Positions 9,050 to 20,548 of a stretch of DNA of 64,000 bases are shown here, piece by piece. The notes beneath the pieces are model-generated. The model was not told the origin of the DNA. It saw only the letters and a list, made by a program, of their open reading frames with translations, and searched no databases. The stretch covers positions 78,073,415 to 78,137,414 of the forward strand of contig CM049317.1 of NCBI GenBank assembly GCA_026874595.1. Direction: 5' to 3'. Numbering within the stretch: the stretch's first letter is position 1; every line of letters starts with the position of its first letter. The stretch is from Sipunculus nudus. Taxonomy: Eukaryota > Annelida > Sipuncula > Golfingiida > Sipunculidae. A program made the translations under genes and the position numbers.

Positions 9050-11305
9050 CTGAGTACTCCTTAAAACAATCCAAATGACGTCACCGGGTTATCAGACCAC
9101 ATAGTGCTAGTTGATCAGTCGTAAGCCTGTGTTCCTTGTGACCTCAAAATGACGTACTACACTAGTTTCTTACAATTACTCACTGTGGCGCTCCAGAACG
9201 CCCCGTGGCGAGTCCGTGGAAGAGGCTGTGACCACATAAGATGATGAAATCCTTTCATAATACTTTATGAGTAAGATTCGGTGAGTAAAGGGGAATATAG
9301 GTACGTTCCCGGGCGGTCCCAGGAGCACCACATGTTTAAACCCCACTCAGCTGCAAAATGTTAACTCCAAAACAAACGACTATGTAACTTCTTACAATCA
9401 TTCACCAATATATTTTATATAAGACCCTGAGTTCTTTCAGGCCCTGCCTCTTAAAAGTCAATACTTCTTTATTTTTAAACTAGATCTTTTATATCAGATC
9501 CTTTAATTATTGATTGCACCAGAAAGCTGGTGCATTATTGTCATAAATGTTTATGAGATAACATTATTTATCACAGTGAAAGATTTAAGTTCTTGTGGTT
9601 CTTTGCTATCTAGCGCTGTGTATATGCAATTAATACAAAATAAACATTTATTACAAGACACGATATGAATACAGACAATAAAGCTGGCGAACTGTATATT
9701 AATCAAACCTCGTGTATACTCCTTTAAGATAAATACATACTTGAAGACGACATTGCGTGTACAACCCGTGGATTTATGCTGTTTCTACCTTTGAGATCGA
9801 AGTCCATCATCCAGGCCGTTTACAGATATGAAGTTGGAGATAGGCAGAAAGGTATTTCATTACATAGAGTTCATCGGTTCTATAAACAAGGGATATTTTT
9901 TTGTTGGGTGATTATTTAAATCTGTTTTAGCCTCTCACTCTTCTGTAGAATTCGAAGTCTTGTGAATCTCATCTGATGATGATGTCGGTAGTTTAATAAA
10001 TATGAGCCTCTTATCTGCTTGTGTTATAAGAGGAAGTGTATACGATTAACACAGGTCTATTATAGACAAAATCTGGTAACAATTATACTATATTTGAGGT
10101 TGAGTGACAATGCGTAGATTTTAAATAAGATCATATGGGTGGTATGCCGCTCTCTTTGTAATACCAGTTGAAAATATTTTTGCTGTTTAGGAGGTTGATG
10201 TTGTGCTTTTAATCACTTTGATTAATTTTCATATCATTATACCTGAGAGTCGGACACCTTCATAAGAACTAGAAATCTCTTCCAAATTCCATCAGATCTG
10301 GCTCCTAAAAAAAAATCTTGCCTGGAGAAAACAAACTGTATTTAGGCTTCAAAATGAAAGCGTGCTCTCGTTACATCATGAAGTTTTCCCTACTAAATAA
10401 AAACTTACGTGTGACATGTTGACAACTAGAAAATGGTAGGGCTTAGTTATGAATTTCAGTGGATTTGACAATTTGTTCTTGGATATCCATGTGTTTTTAT
10501 GTTTGTATTATGTTAAGTAACATTTACGTTGTGCCTTTTCCGTTTCCCCATAAGTCGTTTATGCCCTACGAAAAGATGACATGAGCAAGGCTTGAAATAA
10601 TGACATGAAAATTATGTCAGTCAAAAATTTGTTAGTACATTAGCTAGACATTAATTCAGCCACCGGTAAATAATCACCTTTTGATCGCCCCTCCTTCATA
10701 AACAGTTGGATATAGACATCAAATTGAAAGAAAAATCATCTGTCTGTTTTATAGAGTTGAATACAGCCTAAAATTAATGTTATATAATAATCAGAATTAA
10801 AGAAAAGCTAAGTCAGTGTTTCCTCTTAAATTGTCGCTCGTGAAATATTAGGTATGGATCCTTGCCACATGTGTAATATCTAAGGTAAATTTTGTCTCAC
10901 AAGGATTAAACGGATCTATTCACAGGTATTTGATTTTCTGTAAAACAAACACTATTTGGTGTTTTCCCAAGGGAACTATGTTTTTAGAAAAACCAAATAT
11001 TAGTTAGCCCAAGATCCCATCTTTAGTACGACCCTGTAGTTCTCACGCGTTTCATTACTTATGTTGATAAAAACTTTTTATCCAGATCGATTATTTTCAG
11101 AACACGAAACAGTGCCTACTTCAAATTAGGTAAAGGGCGTAAAACTCATTTAGGTATATAATGTGTCCTGTGTCAAATATTTATATTTCATACTCATGAC
11201 AACGAAACTAAGGCTGTGCCTACCTGTCAGGTATATTTCCTTGGTATCACAACATACGTGTAATCCCCTAATCAAGTGAATATGTATACGCAAGCCTGAC
11301 CTTAC

Positions 11306-11475
11306 CGTGGGCATAGGTAGTGGTTTTACCTTTGAGCCAGTGTCCTTCGAGAGAGAGCTTTGCTGACAGCATTGAGCTTTGACGGTTCCCTTAAATAAAT
11401 GTACTTTACTGTACATAGATTGCTGAAATGACGGGAATATACTGATTCGGTTTGGAGTTTCCACAGGATCATGTT
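11306..11475 (-). promoter_or_regulatory. Conserved segment with paired splice-donor sites, candidate 5' exon for the left gene
   Basis: Read on the minus strand the segment begins ATGATCCTGTGGAAACTCC and ends with CAAAG|GTAAAACCACTAC and then CCCACG|GTAAGG. Both donor-like sites and the start are preserved in the block B copy (22447-22625), while the middle differs and the reading frames do not match. That pattern suggests a non-coding first exon or other regulatory segment placed upstream of each IgSF gene. The ORF at 11150-11464 (METPNRISIF...) is one frame through it and is not conserved as protein. Confidence 0.3.
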
Positions 11476-13675
11476 TCTTCTAGGAAAACGGTATTTTTAG
11501 AAGAAAGCTAATTATTGTTGTCTTTTTCTATGATTGTATTCAGTGGTCAATCCGATTAGTATCGTTCATTGGAGAAGATTGGCAATAATAGTTTTAATTT
11601 TCGCTTTTGGCGGTAAAATGTTCTTTTCATTCTCTGGATAACATGCTTTCTGTCTAATGCCCTAATACATTAGAGAGAAAATATGAATTAAATTAATTTT
11701 TTGTTATCTAAGATTATAAATTAACATCACTTGGAAGAAACAAACGTTATGTTACGTCAAGATTATGTCAAGGACATATAAGATTAAAAACTCTAAAATT
11801 GTAAATTGCCTCGATCCCTGAATTTTAAAACCTCGCCAAGAACTTTATATTCTAAATACAAAGTAAACTTCTTCCTAGACTCAGTTTAAATGCAGGTAAA
11901 TCAGTATATATAGCTAATGTGTAAACAGCTCAGACTATCTTCAAGTTACCATTAGCTGCTATGCGCATTATTTACAAGCAAGGTATAAATTCAGAACATA
12001 ATGACCTATAGGTCTTGTGCCTTATATTGCACTATGAAAAATGAATGTACAATCGACTGGGTCCACTGTACGTATCATCCATTCAATCTAATCTTAACTT
12101 GTTACAGATAAATAATATGTCATATATATATAATACACGACAGTCTTGTATTAATTCTAAAGGACACATACACTATGAATGATATCTGAACTACCAACCG
12201 GATCTTATGCTGAGCACGTTAATCTATAGGATAAGCGTACTGATAAATGAGACGTTCATTTAGATAAATATATATTTATTATACCATTTTACCACTGTTC
12301 AAATCGTTCAGGGCTAATACATGCTGGTCCATATATTTGACATTATGATATATCGAAGACTTGTTCATTAAACGTGTAAGTGTGATCTATCAAACGTACA
12401 TATGTGTAACAGTTATATAAACGACAGCACTGTGATACTCAAGTGCGATTTAGATACCAATTCTCGGAGTCACATTACTATCTATATATTTTTCTTGCAA
12501 AATAGAACCAGTTTCGACGAGCTCAGACCTTTGAAGACCTGAATCAAGGGTCACTGTAAAGCAAAAACCCCTACTCACTTGGTTTAAAAGACTCATGTGT
12601 GCATTTCTGTGCGCTGAGTCACAGTTTGAATATATATTTGCAAGTACTATATAAATGCAGCAGTGCCAGTATTTTGAATCATAAAAAAAAAACAATTGAA
12701 TTGTTCATATTCAGTGCAAGTGACTAGTGCTTAAATCTAGGCCCAAGCTGCAAATGTTATTATATTCATATTTGTGTCAATTAAACTTTTCATGGTTGCA
12801 GATTATACAAAACTTCACCCTATACGTCTGGCAACATGAAACACGGATACATTTAATAAGTAACGACCGAGCCTGAACCTTTCAGGCAGTAAAAAGGACT
12901 CATTAACTGTACAATTAAAGATAAGATAGACAAGTTTTCCGCTTGCAACTTTTTTAAGAGCGAAGTCTAGACAAACGTTTTCTCCAAAATTCTATTTTAT
13001 CTGATTGTACACTGCACATATATCAATACTCAACTGCTTGTATATCTGAACCAGGTTGCATTATTTATTAGCTCGACTGGTATACGAATATCAGCTTTAA
13101 CCGGTACAACAGAAATTGGTGCTGATTTGTTTTTGGATTATTCTTGTTTTACGTATACTTTTCGACGTTCTTGGGAGCTAGCATATCTATTCTTAATAGT
13201 AACGAACAAAAGGCAACAATTAACGGAAAGCAAGACACTAATATTTGCTTTGTATTTTGCACATGTTAATGTAGATGTACATTTTTAAACATCCCTCACT
13301 TAACACCTGGAACCTTAGAACTCAACCTGTACCCAAACATATTGAATTTATATTTTTTTATTCATTTATTGAAATTGAAGGGTTGCATGAGAAATAAAAC
13401 TAAAATAAAAAACTAAAAAATGCTCCCTTATATAAGTTGATACATTTTTACACATGTGTACGTAAAGAAATATTCTTTTTGAATCTCAAGGATACTTTTA
13501 CATACTTTCGTTCTGATAAAATGTGTGCCTTTCATATAATGAATTTCCTTTCGACTATTTATGAGTGTACATGTCACCATTCAATACAAACCACATAATG
13601 ATATAACAAAACGGTAAGAAACTAGGACATCTACATATTATAGGGTATCCCTGAGCGTGCCTGGTTCCCGGTTCC

Positions 13676-13681
13676 TTTATT
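13676..13681 (-). terminator. Poly(A) signal AATAAA of the IgSF gene
   Basis: AATAAA on the minus strand lies 19 nt past the TGA, giving a very short 3' UTR. The aligned position in block B reads AATATA (25551-25556), one base changed. Confidence 0.65.
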
Positions 13682-13699
13682 TAAGCCGACATATTAAGA

Positions 13700-13811
13700 T
13701 CACGTGTTTTTTCCATCGCTGGTGGCTGTACTTTCTAAAGGGACACTTTCTTGTGGTTCACGCCCCTCGTCGGGACCCGGCGATCTTGACCTTCCGTTTT
13801 TACAGCTATTC
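13700..13811 (-). CDS. Exon 6: cytoplasmic tail and stop
   Basis: The acceptor ACATTTATTCAG opens the exon at 13811 in phase 2, matching exon 5. It encodes a hydrophilic tail (NSCKNGRSRSPGPDEG... ending TATSDGKNT) and stops at TGA 13702-13700. It has no ITIM, ITAM or other Tyr motif; RSRSP could be a phosphorylation site. The same segment, with a premature stop and a frameshift, recurs at 25575-25685. Confidence 0.75.
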
Positions 13812-16800
13812 CTGAATAAATGTTTATCAGAAGAGTAAGTCCTAGTTTTGGACCAATTACTTTTTTTAATTATACAAGAACCATTCTATTCATCATTTTG
13901 AAATTAAATAAAAGCACATTGTTTTATATTAGTAAATACGACATGGATTCAGCATTTAACTTTATTTTTAAAAAATATGTCTCATATAAATAAATACAAT
14001 TGTCAAATGCAGTTAGGATTTGCTTGTATTATGCATGTACAAGATAGACAGCACTTGTAAGAGTAGTTTATAAGAAATAAAAGAATGATAATTTTCGTTG
14101 ATAAAAATTATCTGTGAACCATGGACAGTCATATGGACAACTCAGACAAATGGTATATCAGGTGCATATGAACGTACCCTCTCGGTGTCCTCAGTAATAC
14201 GAAATACACCACGAAACCTGCCGCTAAAACCAATACTATAACCGTTGATATAATAGCCACAGTCCTCACGTCGAGTAAAACTAAAGCACAGACAATAAGA
14301 TAAATAATGACATTGTGGTTTCCAATGGATAACATAAAATACACATCCGTTGTGGAATAAGCAACTATGCCTTTACTTAGCTAACAGAACTGCATGCTTC
14401 TCATCTCTTTCTTATGGTATGCACGAACATATTTTAAACATATAATTCAATTGAATCGAAACATGTTATCGCCTCGAACTTATAAGCCCCACTAATGAGC
14501 CAAGATTTAGTCTATAAATATATTCATTTTCCCATTTCTGAAGAACGGTGGCTGATTTAGGACACAGAAAAAAATATTCATCTCGAGATCTCGAGTGGTT
14601 AAGTCGATATCTCGAGATGTTAAGTCGAGATCGATCTCGAGATGTTAAGTCGAGATCTCGAGATAAAAATTTCAATGAAAAAATCCACGTGTGCGTTGAA
14701 CGGACCATTCGATGCTTAATTGACTTAAAGCAAAACAAAGTTAAAGGGACCGCTTCTATATCTGACGTCTGTCAAATAAACATAATTTATTGAACCTTTC
14801 ATAAAAATGAGTCAAGCCCACGGGGTAAAGGCGGTGGTTTTTGTTTGTATCCACGTGTTTATAACATGGGTCGGGGGGGGGGGCTGTGCAAACATGGCCA
14901 CCGATAGTAATAGAAAGACTTCCGGCAGAAACATCCCGCTTCAATTCAGAGAGTACAGAGTTCTGTAAATGACAAATATTACATTGCTTCACATGCTCTA
15001 ACGAACATCAACTAGGGATCTTTCTATAACTCGGTAACATGTTTTTATCTTTATGTGAACACTGGCTTAAGTACCTTGTGTACAAGTAGCCTGTAGATAA
15101 AAATGTTTATACGTCAAAGTGGCGTTATAATACCCTTTCCCAGCAAGAATTACCTTCACTTCTTTAATATATATATGCAGAGTTAGCCGGTATTACAAAA
15201 ATTATATAAATTAGACAGGTGAATAGTGACTTTAAGACCATAGCAGAGCATATTGCTGAAGGAAAATCATGATGACAGATGATCGCAATATTAAAACCGT
15301 TTATTTATGAATATAAATAATTTATGAAGATAGGTTGACTAAAGGTACTTAACATCTCGAGATTTCGACTTAACATCTCGAGATCTCGTGATAATATTTT
15401 TTTTCTGCAGCAAATTTTGTTTGTGAAATATTTTGTCGAGATCTAGAGATAAATATTATTTTTCTGTGTCCTAAATCAGCCACCCTACTGACAGGACTAG
15501 TTTTCACAAGTAAATCAGCTATAAGATTAAAAGACATATCTCTTTTGCTCAATTTATGGAAAATAAAACCCTAAAATATAGCTCCTATGAACGACTTTCT
15601 AATTTGTGTGATGTCTCTTTTTAAAAGTGAAAAAACATCATGTGAAACAAGATCTTTCAATATATTTTTTAAAATATATCAGAAACGTATTATACAAAAA
15701 TTCGCATTTACTTATTGGCTTAACGTACCTGAGCTCTCCATGTTTGCTACAGATTTCTCTCGATTACTTATTGTTCTTGTTACTGCCGCAAGAGTTCCTT
15801 CAGTCTGTGAGTGAAAATGTTCTTTGCTGCTCCCTGTAAACAAACAGACTTAATTGAAATAATTAGAAGAATCTATCAAATGTCTCGTGTGTAGTCATAC
15901 TCATTTTATTTTAAAACTTACCTATCGTTTTGGATGGTATATATTATTTATAGTAACAGTCTCGTTGCGTAACATTTAAGGTTTACCCCAAGAAAATAGA
16001 ACAGAAAAATACGAGTATATTATAAAAGAATTTATGCGTTTGGTGACATTCGTCATATGTTAGAGCTTGTTTAATAAATATCATTTGTGTGTCATTAATT
16101 GGGGTAGAAATCGTTAAAAGTTTGGCTTAATTCAGGGAACATTAAAATGTCTCAAATAGCAGTTAAGATGGTGAATGCGCATCACATGTTACAAAATATT
16201 ATAATTAATTATCTTGCCTGTTTTTGATTTCATATTCCAACTATGAGTGGTCGAAAAGCTGTTCGTTTTAGCATCCAGATTACGTGTAATATTCGGTAAA
16301 GGAGTTCCTGAAGCTTCTTGTCTTCCCTTGTCTTTATTAATTAAAACACGATTGCATGTTGTTAAACATATTCACTTGTTTTAAAACTATTTTAATCATG
16401 CTGTCGAGATATCAACAATTAACAATACCGCATGGTATGGAAATGGCTTGGGGTGAATACAGGAACGACAAAAATTAAAGAACCGTGCAACATTTTTCAG
16501 ATAGTTTGAGCGTGACAAAGCATATTGTTAGAATCTGTCAAGCATCTGTATTTCGATAATTACATAGAATATAAAAATGATTTTTTAAATTTAAATATAT
16601 ACCACAACAACTTAAGACGGTCGTTCATGGATACAATATTGAGATGGACAGTTGTAGTTACTTACCTATGACTATATATTGTACCAGTTGTTTAATTTGT
16701 ATTTGTTGCCCAATTATTTCACACTCATAAAAACCTGCATCTGTCCATACTGTATTATGTATGAACAGAGTGAACAAACCAGTTGATAACTGGTGGGAGA

Positions 16801-17751
16801 ATTTATCAATTGAAAAACCATTATCTGGCGGCCGGCATGATCCTGTACTGTTACAGGTGTAGATTTGTCTTCGACGTCCATTTTTAAGTTTTTCCCACAC
16901 TACCAGCTCCAGCGTGACGGTAGATGGAGGGTACATGCAGGTTAGAGCTCCTACCTCTCCCACGTACTGAGGACTACTGTAGCAAGTCATTTCTACTGTC
17001 CCTACAATATGTCGATGATACTCAGAAATATAATGCCTATTGGCAGATGAGTTTATTTTCTACTGCATAATTATGATGAGCACTTGCATAAATGGCAAAT
17101 GAACAAACCTGACTTGCTTATCATTATGATATATCCGTTTGTATTGATGTATAAATTCTCTCACCTAGAACGTTGTATTCAACATTGCCGACCATGTTTT
17201 CAGATTTCATTGAAACGTCACATTCGTAGAACCCGGAATCCTTGTATGAAGAGTTGTGTATGAAGAGTGTCACAGTATCGGCACCAATAGCATGTGAATA
17301 TTTTATTGACGATACACTCCGGCTTTCATCAGAGCTAAATGTGTAAATATGGTCCGTTTGTCTAAAGGGGTACTTCTTCCAGTGTACAATCAGTGTGAAA
17401 CCTTTCCACGATGGGATCTGACATGTCAGGTTACCAACAGCTTCCAATACCCCACGCCTGCTGGTGCATTGTAACCTCCCAGTGACTCGAGAGAGAGAGA
17501 GAGAGAGAGAGACCAGTAAATGTCGACCAAGTATAGCGTGGTTGTTAGGCTTATACATGAGACAAAAACAGTGTGATCCGTATTTATTAAAAATATCCGG
17601 GGTATTTCCTTAAGAATAATTAGTAAATGCATATGCTTACTTATAAATACTAGCAATATAGAAATGTATATACCGTACCTGTATTTGAGGAATGTGTAAA
17701 CTGGAAAATTGTTAGAACGACAAAGCCAATGGGTGCTTTCTGGAAAAACAT
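13700..17751 (-). CDS. Two-Ig-domain type I membrane receptor, six exons, 349 aa
   Basis: I assembled the gene by eye from exons 17751-17679, 17485-17165, 17001-16666, 15833-15729, 14280-14178 and 13811-13700. Their lengths (73, 321, 336, 105, 103, 112) sum to 1050 nt, exactly 350 codons with the TGA. Every junction has GT/AG borders and matching phase (1,1,1,1,2). The protein has a signal peptide (about 1-22), Ig domain 1 (25-131), Ig domain 2 (132-243), a Ser/Thr-rich stalk (244-278), a membrane helix (about 285-308) and a 41-residue tail with no tyrosine motif. Both Ig domains keep the B-strand Cys, the C-strand Trp and the F-strand motif SGFYEC or AGFYEC. AATAAA lies 19 nt past the stop. 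Symmetrical phase-1 Ig exons are typical of animal IgSF receptors. The ligand is unknown; an immune or cell-recognition role is inference. Closely related copies lie on both sides. Confidence 0.87.
14178..14280 (-). CDS. Exon 5: transmembrane helix
   Basis: The acceptor is GTCTGTGCTTTAG and the donor GAGG|GTACGT. Phase 1 in, phase 2 out. It reads LLDVR, then the helix TVAIISTVIVLVLAAGFVVY, then FVLLRTPR, consistent with a type I stop-transfer segment with basic residues on the inner side. The 71-codon ORF at 14129-14344 is this exon with intron on both sides. Confidence 0.85.
14547..15484. mobile_element. MITE-like inverted-repeat element with CTCGAGAT subterminal repeats
   Basis: The left end reads GGTGGCTGATTTAGGACACA from 14547, and the reverse complement of the same sequence ends at 15484, giving terminal inverted repeats of about 28 bp. 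Inside both ends are palindrome-rich repeats of ATCTCGAGATGTTAAGTCGA, three or more on the left (14580-14665) and two in inverted orientation on the right (15353-15388). The ~670-bp centre holds a G11 run (14873-14883) and no transposase motif. No clear target-site duplication was seen. It sits in the intron between the stalk and transmembrane exons. ORFs at 14466-14992 and 15370-15552 are by-products. Confidence 0.7.
15729..15833 (-). CDS. Exon 4: Ser/Thr-rich stalk
   Basis: The acceptor TTTGTTTACAG and donor CTCAG|GTACGT bound 35 codons, phase 1 at both ends. The exon starts GSSKEHFHSQTEG and ends NREKSVANMESS. Hydrophilic and Cys-free, it fits a stalk between Ig2 and the membrane. It has no long ORF of its own because of its length; phase agreement with both neighbours is the main support. 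Confidence 0.75.
15834..16665. other. Intron between Ig2 and stalk exons; no further exon seen
   Basis: AT-rich, with no Ig motif or splice-bounded open stretch on the minus strand, and no recognisable mobile element. Confidence 0.5.
16666..17001 (-). CDS. Exon 3: second Ig domain
   Basis: The acceptor is ATTGTAG|GG and the donor ATAG|GTAAGT. The exon has 112 codons, phase 1 at both ends. Conserved residues are Cys in GALTCMYP, Trp in LVVWEKL and TDAGFYECEI. Additional cysteines (MTCYSS; CNSTGSC) suggest extra disulfides, and NST is a potential glycosylation site. This exon is the close homologue of the broken exon at 4715-5031. Confidence 0.87.
17165..17485 (-). CDS. Exon 2: first Ig domain (V-like)
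   Basis: The acceptor lies in a long CT tract (CTCTCTCTCGAG) and the donor is CTAG|GTGAGA. The exon has 107 codons with phase 1 at both ends. Key residues are Cys in GNLTCQIP (B strand), Trp in IVHWKK (C strand) and KDSGFYECDV (F strand). An extra Cys occurs early (RLQCTS). Potential N-glycosylation sites are NLT and NSS. The polypyrimidine tract is a (GA)n microsatellite on the plus strand (about 17488-17512), so length change there could affect splicing. Confidence 0.87.
17679..17751 (-). CDS. Exon 1 (coding): signal peptide
   Basis: The ATG at 17751 has A at -3 (ACACCATG). It opens MFFQKAPIG followed by the hydrophobic run FVVLTIFQF and small/polar residues THSSNT, a classic signal peptide with likely cleavage near THS-S. 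The exon ends ACAG|GTACGG in phase 1. A good acceptor (TTTGTTTCAG) lies 26 nt upstream of the ATG, so the exon may begin at 17777 with a short 5' UTR joined to an upstream non-coding exon. Confidence 0.8.
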
Positions 17752-19164
17752 GGTGTTCAATGTTCCCGGAGGAGAAACTGAAACAAACGCAATAGAGTGG
17801 TCAAGGGCTCCTTTAATTAAGTGAAAACGTTTGGATTTCTCTGTCGTGCTTTCATATAAGCTTGTATTTATTGCGTTAATACATTCCGCCTTACTCCACA
17901 GTGAACTGTAGGCCAGTTAAAATATAGGCCATATAGACGTTCGTCTCGTCGGCATAATTAATAGGGAGGTCAATTGTCGTGTCATACCTTGAACTAGAAA
18001 CATAAGGAGCTAGAATCGATCAGTACTTTGATATTCGGGTTTTCCAAAGAATAAGTTAAAAGAACAAGGAGGAGTCAGTAAAACAAGAGCATTTTTCCTA
18101 CCTGTACAAGGGTTTAGGTGACGCCTCAAAACGCGAAAGTGTAAAGTCAGGGAGATCCTCAAGCTCGTCACATTTATAACTATGGTTAAATCGTGTTCTA
18201 CCTTTTAATCTCGGAGTCCATTGTGCGCCCGTTTTCTTCCAATTAGCTTATACAAACAGTTTTTATAAGACTGATATATCACTAAGAGATCAAAAAAGGT
18301 AAATAAGCCATATGCATTTAGATAAGGGCTTTGCCTCGAGAACTAAAAAAAATATTTTTAGGTCCTCTTCCTTGTACACCACACACAACTCTCTTCATTA
18401 ATCAAGCGATTATTCTATTCATGGTTAACTACGTCTCCTGTACTCAGCAAGGTGGCGCATGGCGTATTTAATACTTTAAATTACGAATATAAGAAAATAG
18501 GTAAGTTGTATAATTTGAAGCTACGTGGTATTATCTTCAAATGCGACCACCGCCGACCCTTCAGAACGATAAGACAGAATAACAAGTGAGCAAGTTCCTA
18601 ACTCGTTATGACTATCCAGGCATTGAACTTCGTTTTCTGACACACGTATTTGATCTTTAAATACAATTTGAATTGGTAAATATATTGCGCTTCCAATATT
18701 GCAGTTTCATATAAGCTTGGATGTTTTATTTAAATTGTTATTGTATTATTTGTATTATAGATCATAATTATAATTATAATTATAATGTAAAGGGAACGTC
18801 TCATGTGTTAAAATATAGGAATAAGGTGAACGATCAGTGATATATTCTTTTATACTTAACCCAAATGAAAACTTAATTTAAATGCAGAGTGCAAGTAGTT
18901 TACAGTTGGTGCCACAGGTACAATTAACTTAGATCCAGTTTGATTAATGTTATCTTGCCAAATATAAGACAATCTGAGACCTTTATAAGTATGATTCACA
19001 GCATGGCATGTACGATAATACATTATAAAACTGTACTCTGACGATGACGTATATCATTGACTGAGTTATATGAACAATGAATGGTGTTTTTTTTATTAAG
19101 TATGCCGCTTGAAGAGTGCACGTAATACAAGTGTACACTGCCTATTCTAAGTAATTCTTTTAAA
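17752..19164. other. Upstream region of the IgSF gene; no gene seen
   Basis: Contains the acceptor just upstream of the signal-peptide exon (exon from 17777) and a short ATAATT repeat (about 18764-18786). No open frames or recognisable elements. If the first exon lies in block B this is part of a long 5' intron. Confidence 0.45.
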
Positions 19165-19447
19165 AAATCACCTCCTAACAAAATCAAAATGGGTTCAATA
19201 GGTTATCAAACCAGCAAGTGTAATTTGATCAGTCCTAGACCTATGTGTCTCTTTTGACCTCTGAATGAAAACATAATATATGAAATCGTGCTATACTACT
19301 TGTGAATACGATTCTGCGCAGAGGAGGAGAGTTAAGTACCGGAAACCATAGATACGCTCCCACGCCGTCTTAAAACAGCACATGGTTAAACTCAACCCAA
19401 CTGCCACATGTTAATCCATAACAAATGACACACGACTCCTTCAACCA

Positions 19448-19852
19448 CCCCCCCCCCCCCCCAGTTATATTTAAGCCCCGCAGTCCTTTTACATCTTAAA
19501 AGTTAACTCCTTATTTTTTTTTACTTAAGATGGAGTGATTTTTTAATTAACTTTACTAGTACCTATTCGCCTCGAATGCTTGCTTATCCTTGTCCTAAAC
19601 GCTGTTTTAAGTAATATGACTGTTTTCAGTGCTAGATTTAAGTGTTTTTCTTAACGATACTCCTTGCGCAGCGGTACCCATGCAGGCTATCTACCTCTCT
19701 GTATATGCAGTAGGGCCCTGCTCGTGGCTGGTTGCCACAACCCCCCCCCCCCCCCCTTATTGGATTCTGTGCGGGCGGAGCGGATTACATTCCAGAATTT
19801 GCGGGGCGTGGCGGGCCGTAATAAAGTCTGTGCGGGGCGGTCTGCGGGTTGA
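19448..19852. repeat. Poly-C runs and a GC-rich patch
   Basis: C15 at 19448-19462 and C16 at 19741-19756. A G+C-rich patch at about 19768-19852 contains repeated GCGGGGCG-like words, out of keeping with its AT-rich surroundings. The first run lies where block A has ordinary sequence. The ORFs at 19629-19883 are shadows of these tracts. Confidence 0.75.
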
Positions 19853-20548
19853 CAAGCTAATCTGGCAGTTCAGTAAGACATGAATATAAAATTTAAAAAA
19901 AAATTTAAAACAAAATCCTTTAAATACACTGATATTTAGATATAAAATGTTTCCAGGCGCTTTACAAGTTTTACCTTGAAAATATAAATGTGAAAACAAA
20001 TTTAATTTATTCCTTTTACACTTTACAATGTTAACTCTTATTGATTGTTGTAACAAACACTATGCAAATGTTTCCTTCATAGGTATCAAGTCATTAATAT
20101 AAGATAGATGATGTATTTTTAATGTTAGATCTAAGTTTAAGATGACCACCCGTTGTAGTGGCAGCTGGGCACAGCTTTGAACAAGGTTACCTGACCTTAT
20201 ATTGTGTACAGACTGTAATCCTTGTACTTATGACACGTATTATATATCATGGCTGGAAGTGACTATATGGGCATGATTACATTTGATCTTGTTATAGACA
20301 CGCCATGGTAAAGCTGGCTCTTTAGGCGACTAAAATGACATTGAGCGACAAAAAGCCTATGGTAGACTCTTTATGGATGGGTCATAAAGACCTAGACATA
20401 ATGACCTTGACCTCTGGGAGGTCAAATGGTTTACTTGGGCTAATCAGAATGGGATGATGACTGCTCTCTCCATGTTTATCACAGCATATATCTTGGAGCT
20501 GGGGCCATATCAATTAGATACACTCTCACTGGTCTGATTTTTGAACTA

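Larger units (their letters stand above)
9050..14060. repeat. Block A of a large direct segmental duplication
   Basis: Several stretches match block B (19165-25930) in the same order and orientation. These include GGTTATCAGACCACATAG at 9087 against GGTTATCAAACCAGCAAG at 19200, and TTGTGCCTTTTCCGTT at 10528 against the same string near 21274. TTTCCACAGGATCATG at 11458 matches near 22605. The intact gene's terminal exon region (13640-13830) matches 25510-25700. Identity is patchy, with good islands and long diverged stretches. Block A contains the last exon of the intact IgSF gene and, upstream of the left pseudogene, a conserved splice-donor-bearing segment (11306-11475). It lacks the minisatellites of block B. 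Confidence 0.8.

Noticed and set aside
11150-11464. 104-codon ORF METPNRISIF... and its relative at 22387-22611
   Set aside because: The DNA is homologous but the two frames are not kept in register, and conserved donor-like sites cut through them. A non-coding segment fits better.
14129-14344. Stand-alone 71-aa membrane protein
   Set aside because: The helix is exon 5 of the IgSF gene. The flanking residues come from introns, with clear splice sites at 14280 and 14178.
14466-15552. Several ORFs rich in SRD/SRSR within the MITE-like element
   Set aside because: They arise from CTCGAGAT palindromic repeats read in various frames.
17426-17656. 76-codon minus ORF overlapping the first Ig exon
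   Set aside because: A different frame from the Ig exon, mostly intron and a CT microsatellite.
19629-20056. ORFs across the poly-C and GC-rich patch
   Set aside because: Poly-Pro or Gly tracts from C-runs, with no domain and opposing frames both open.
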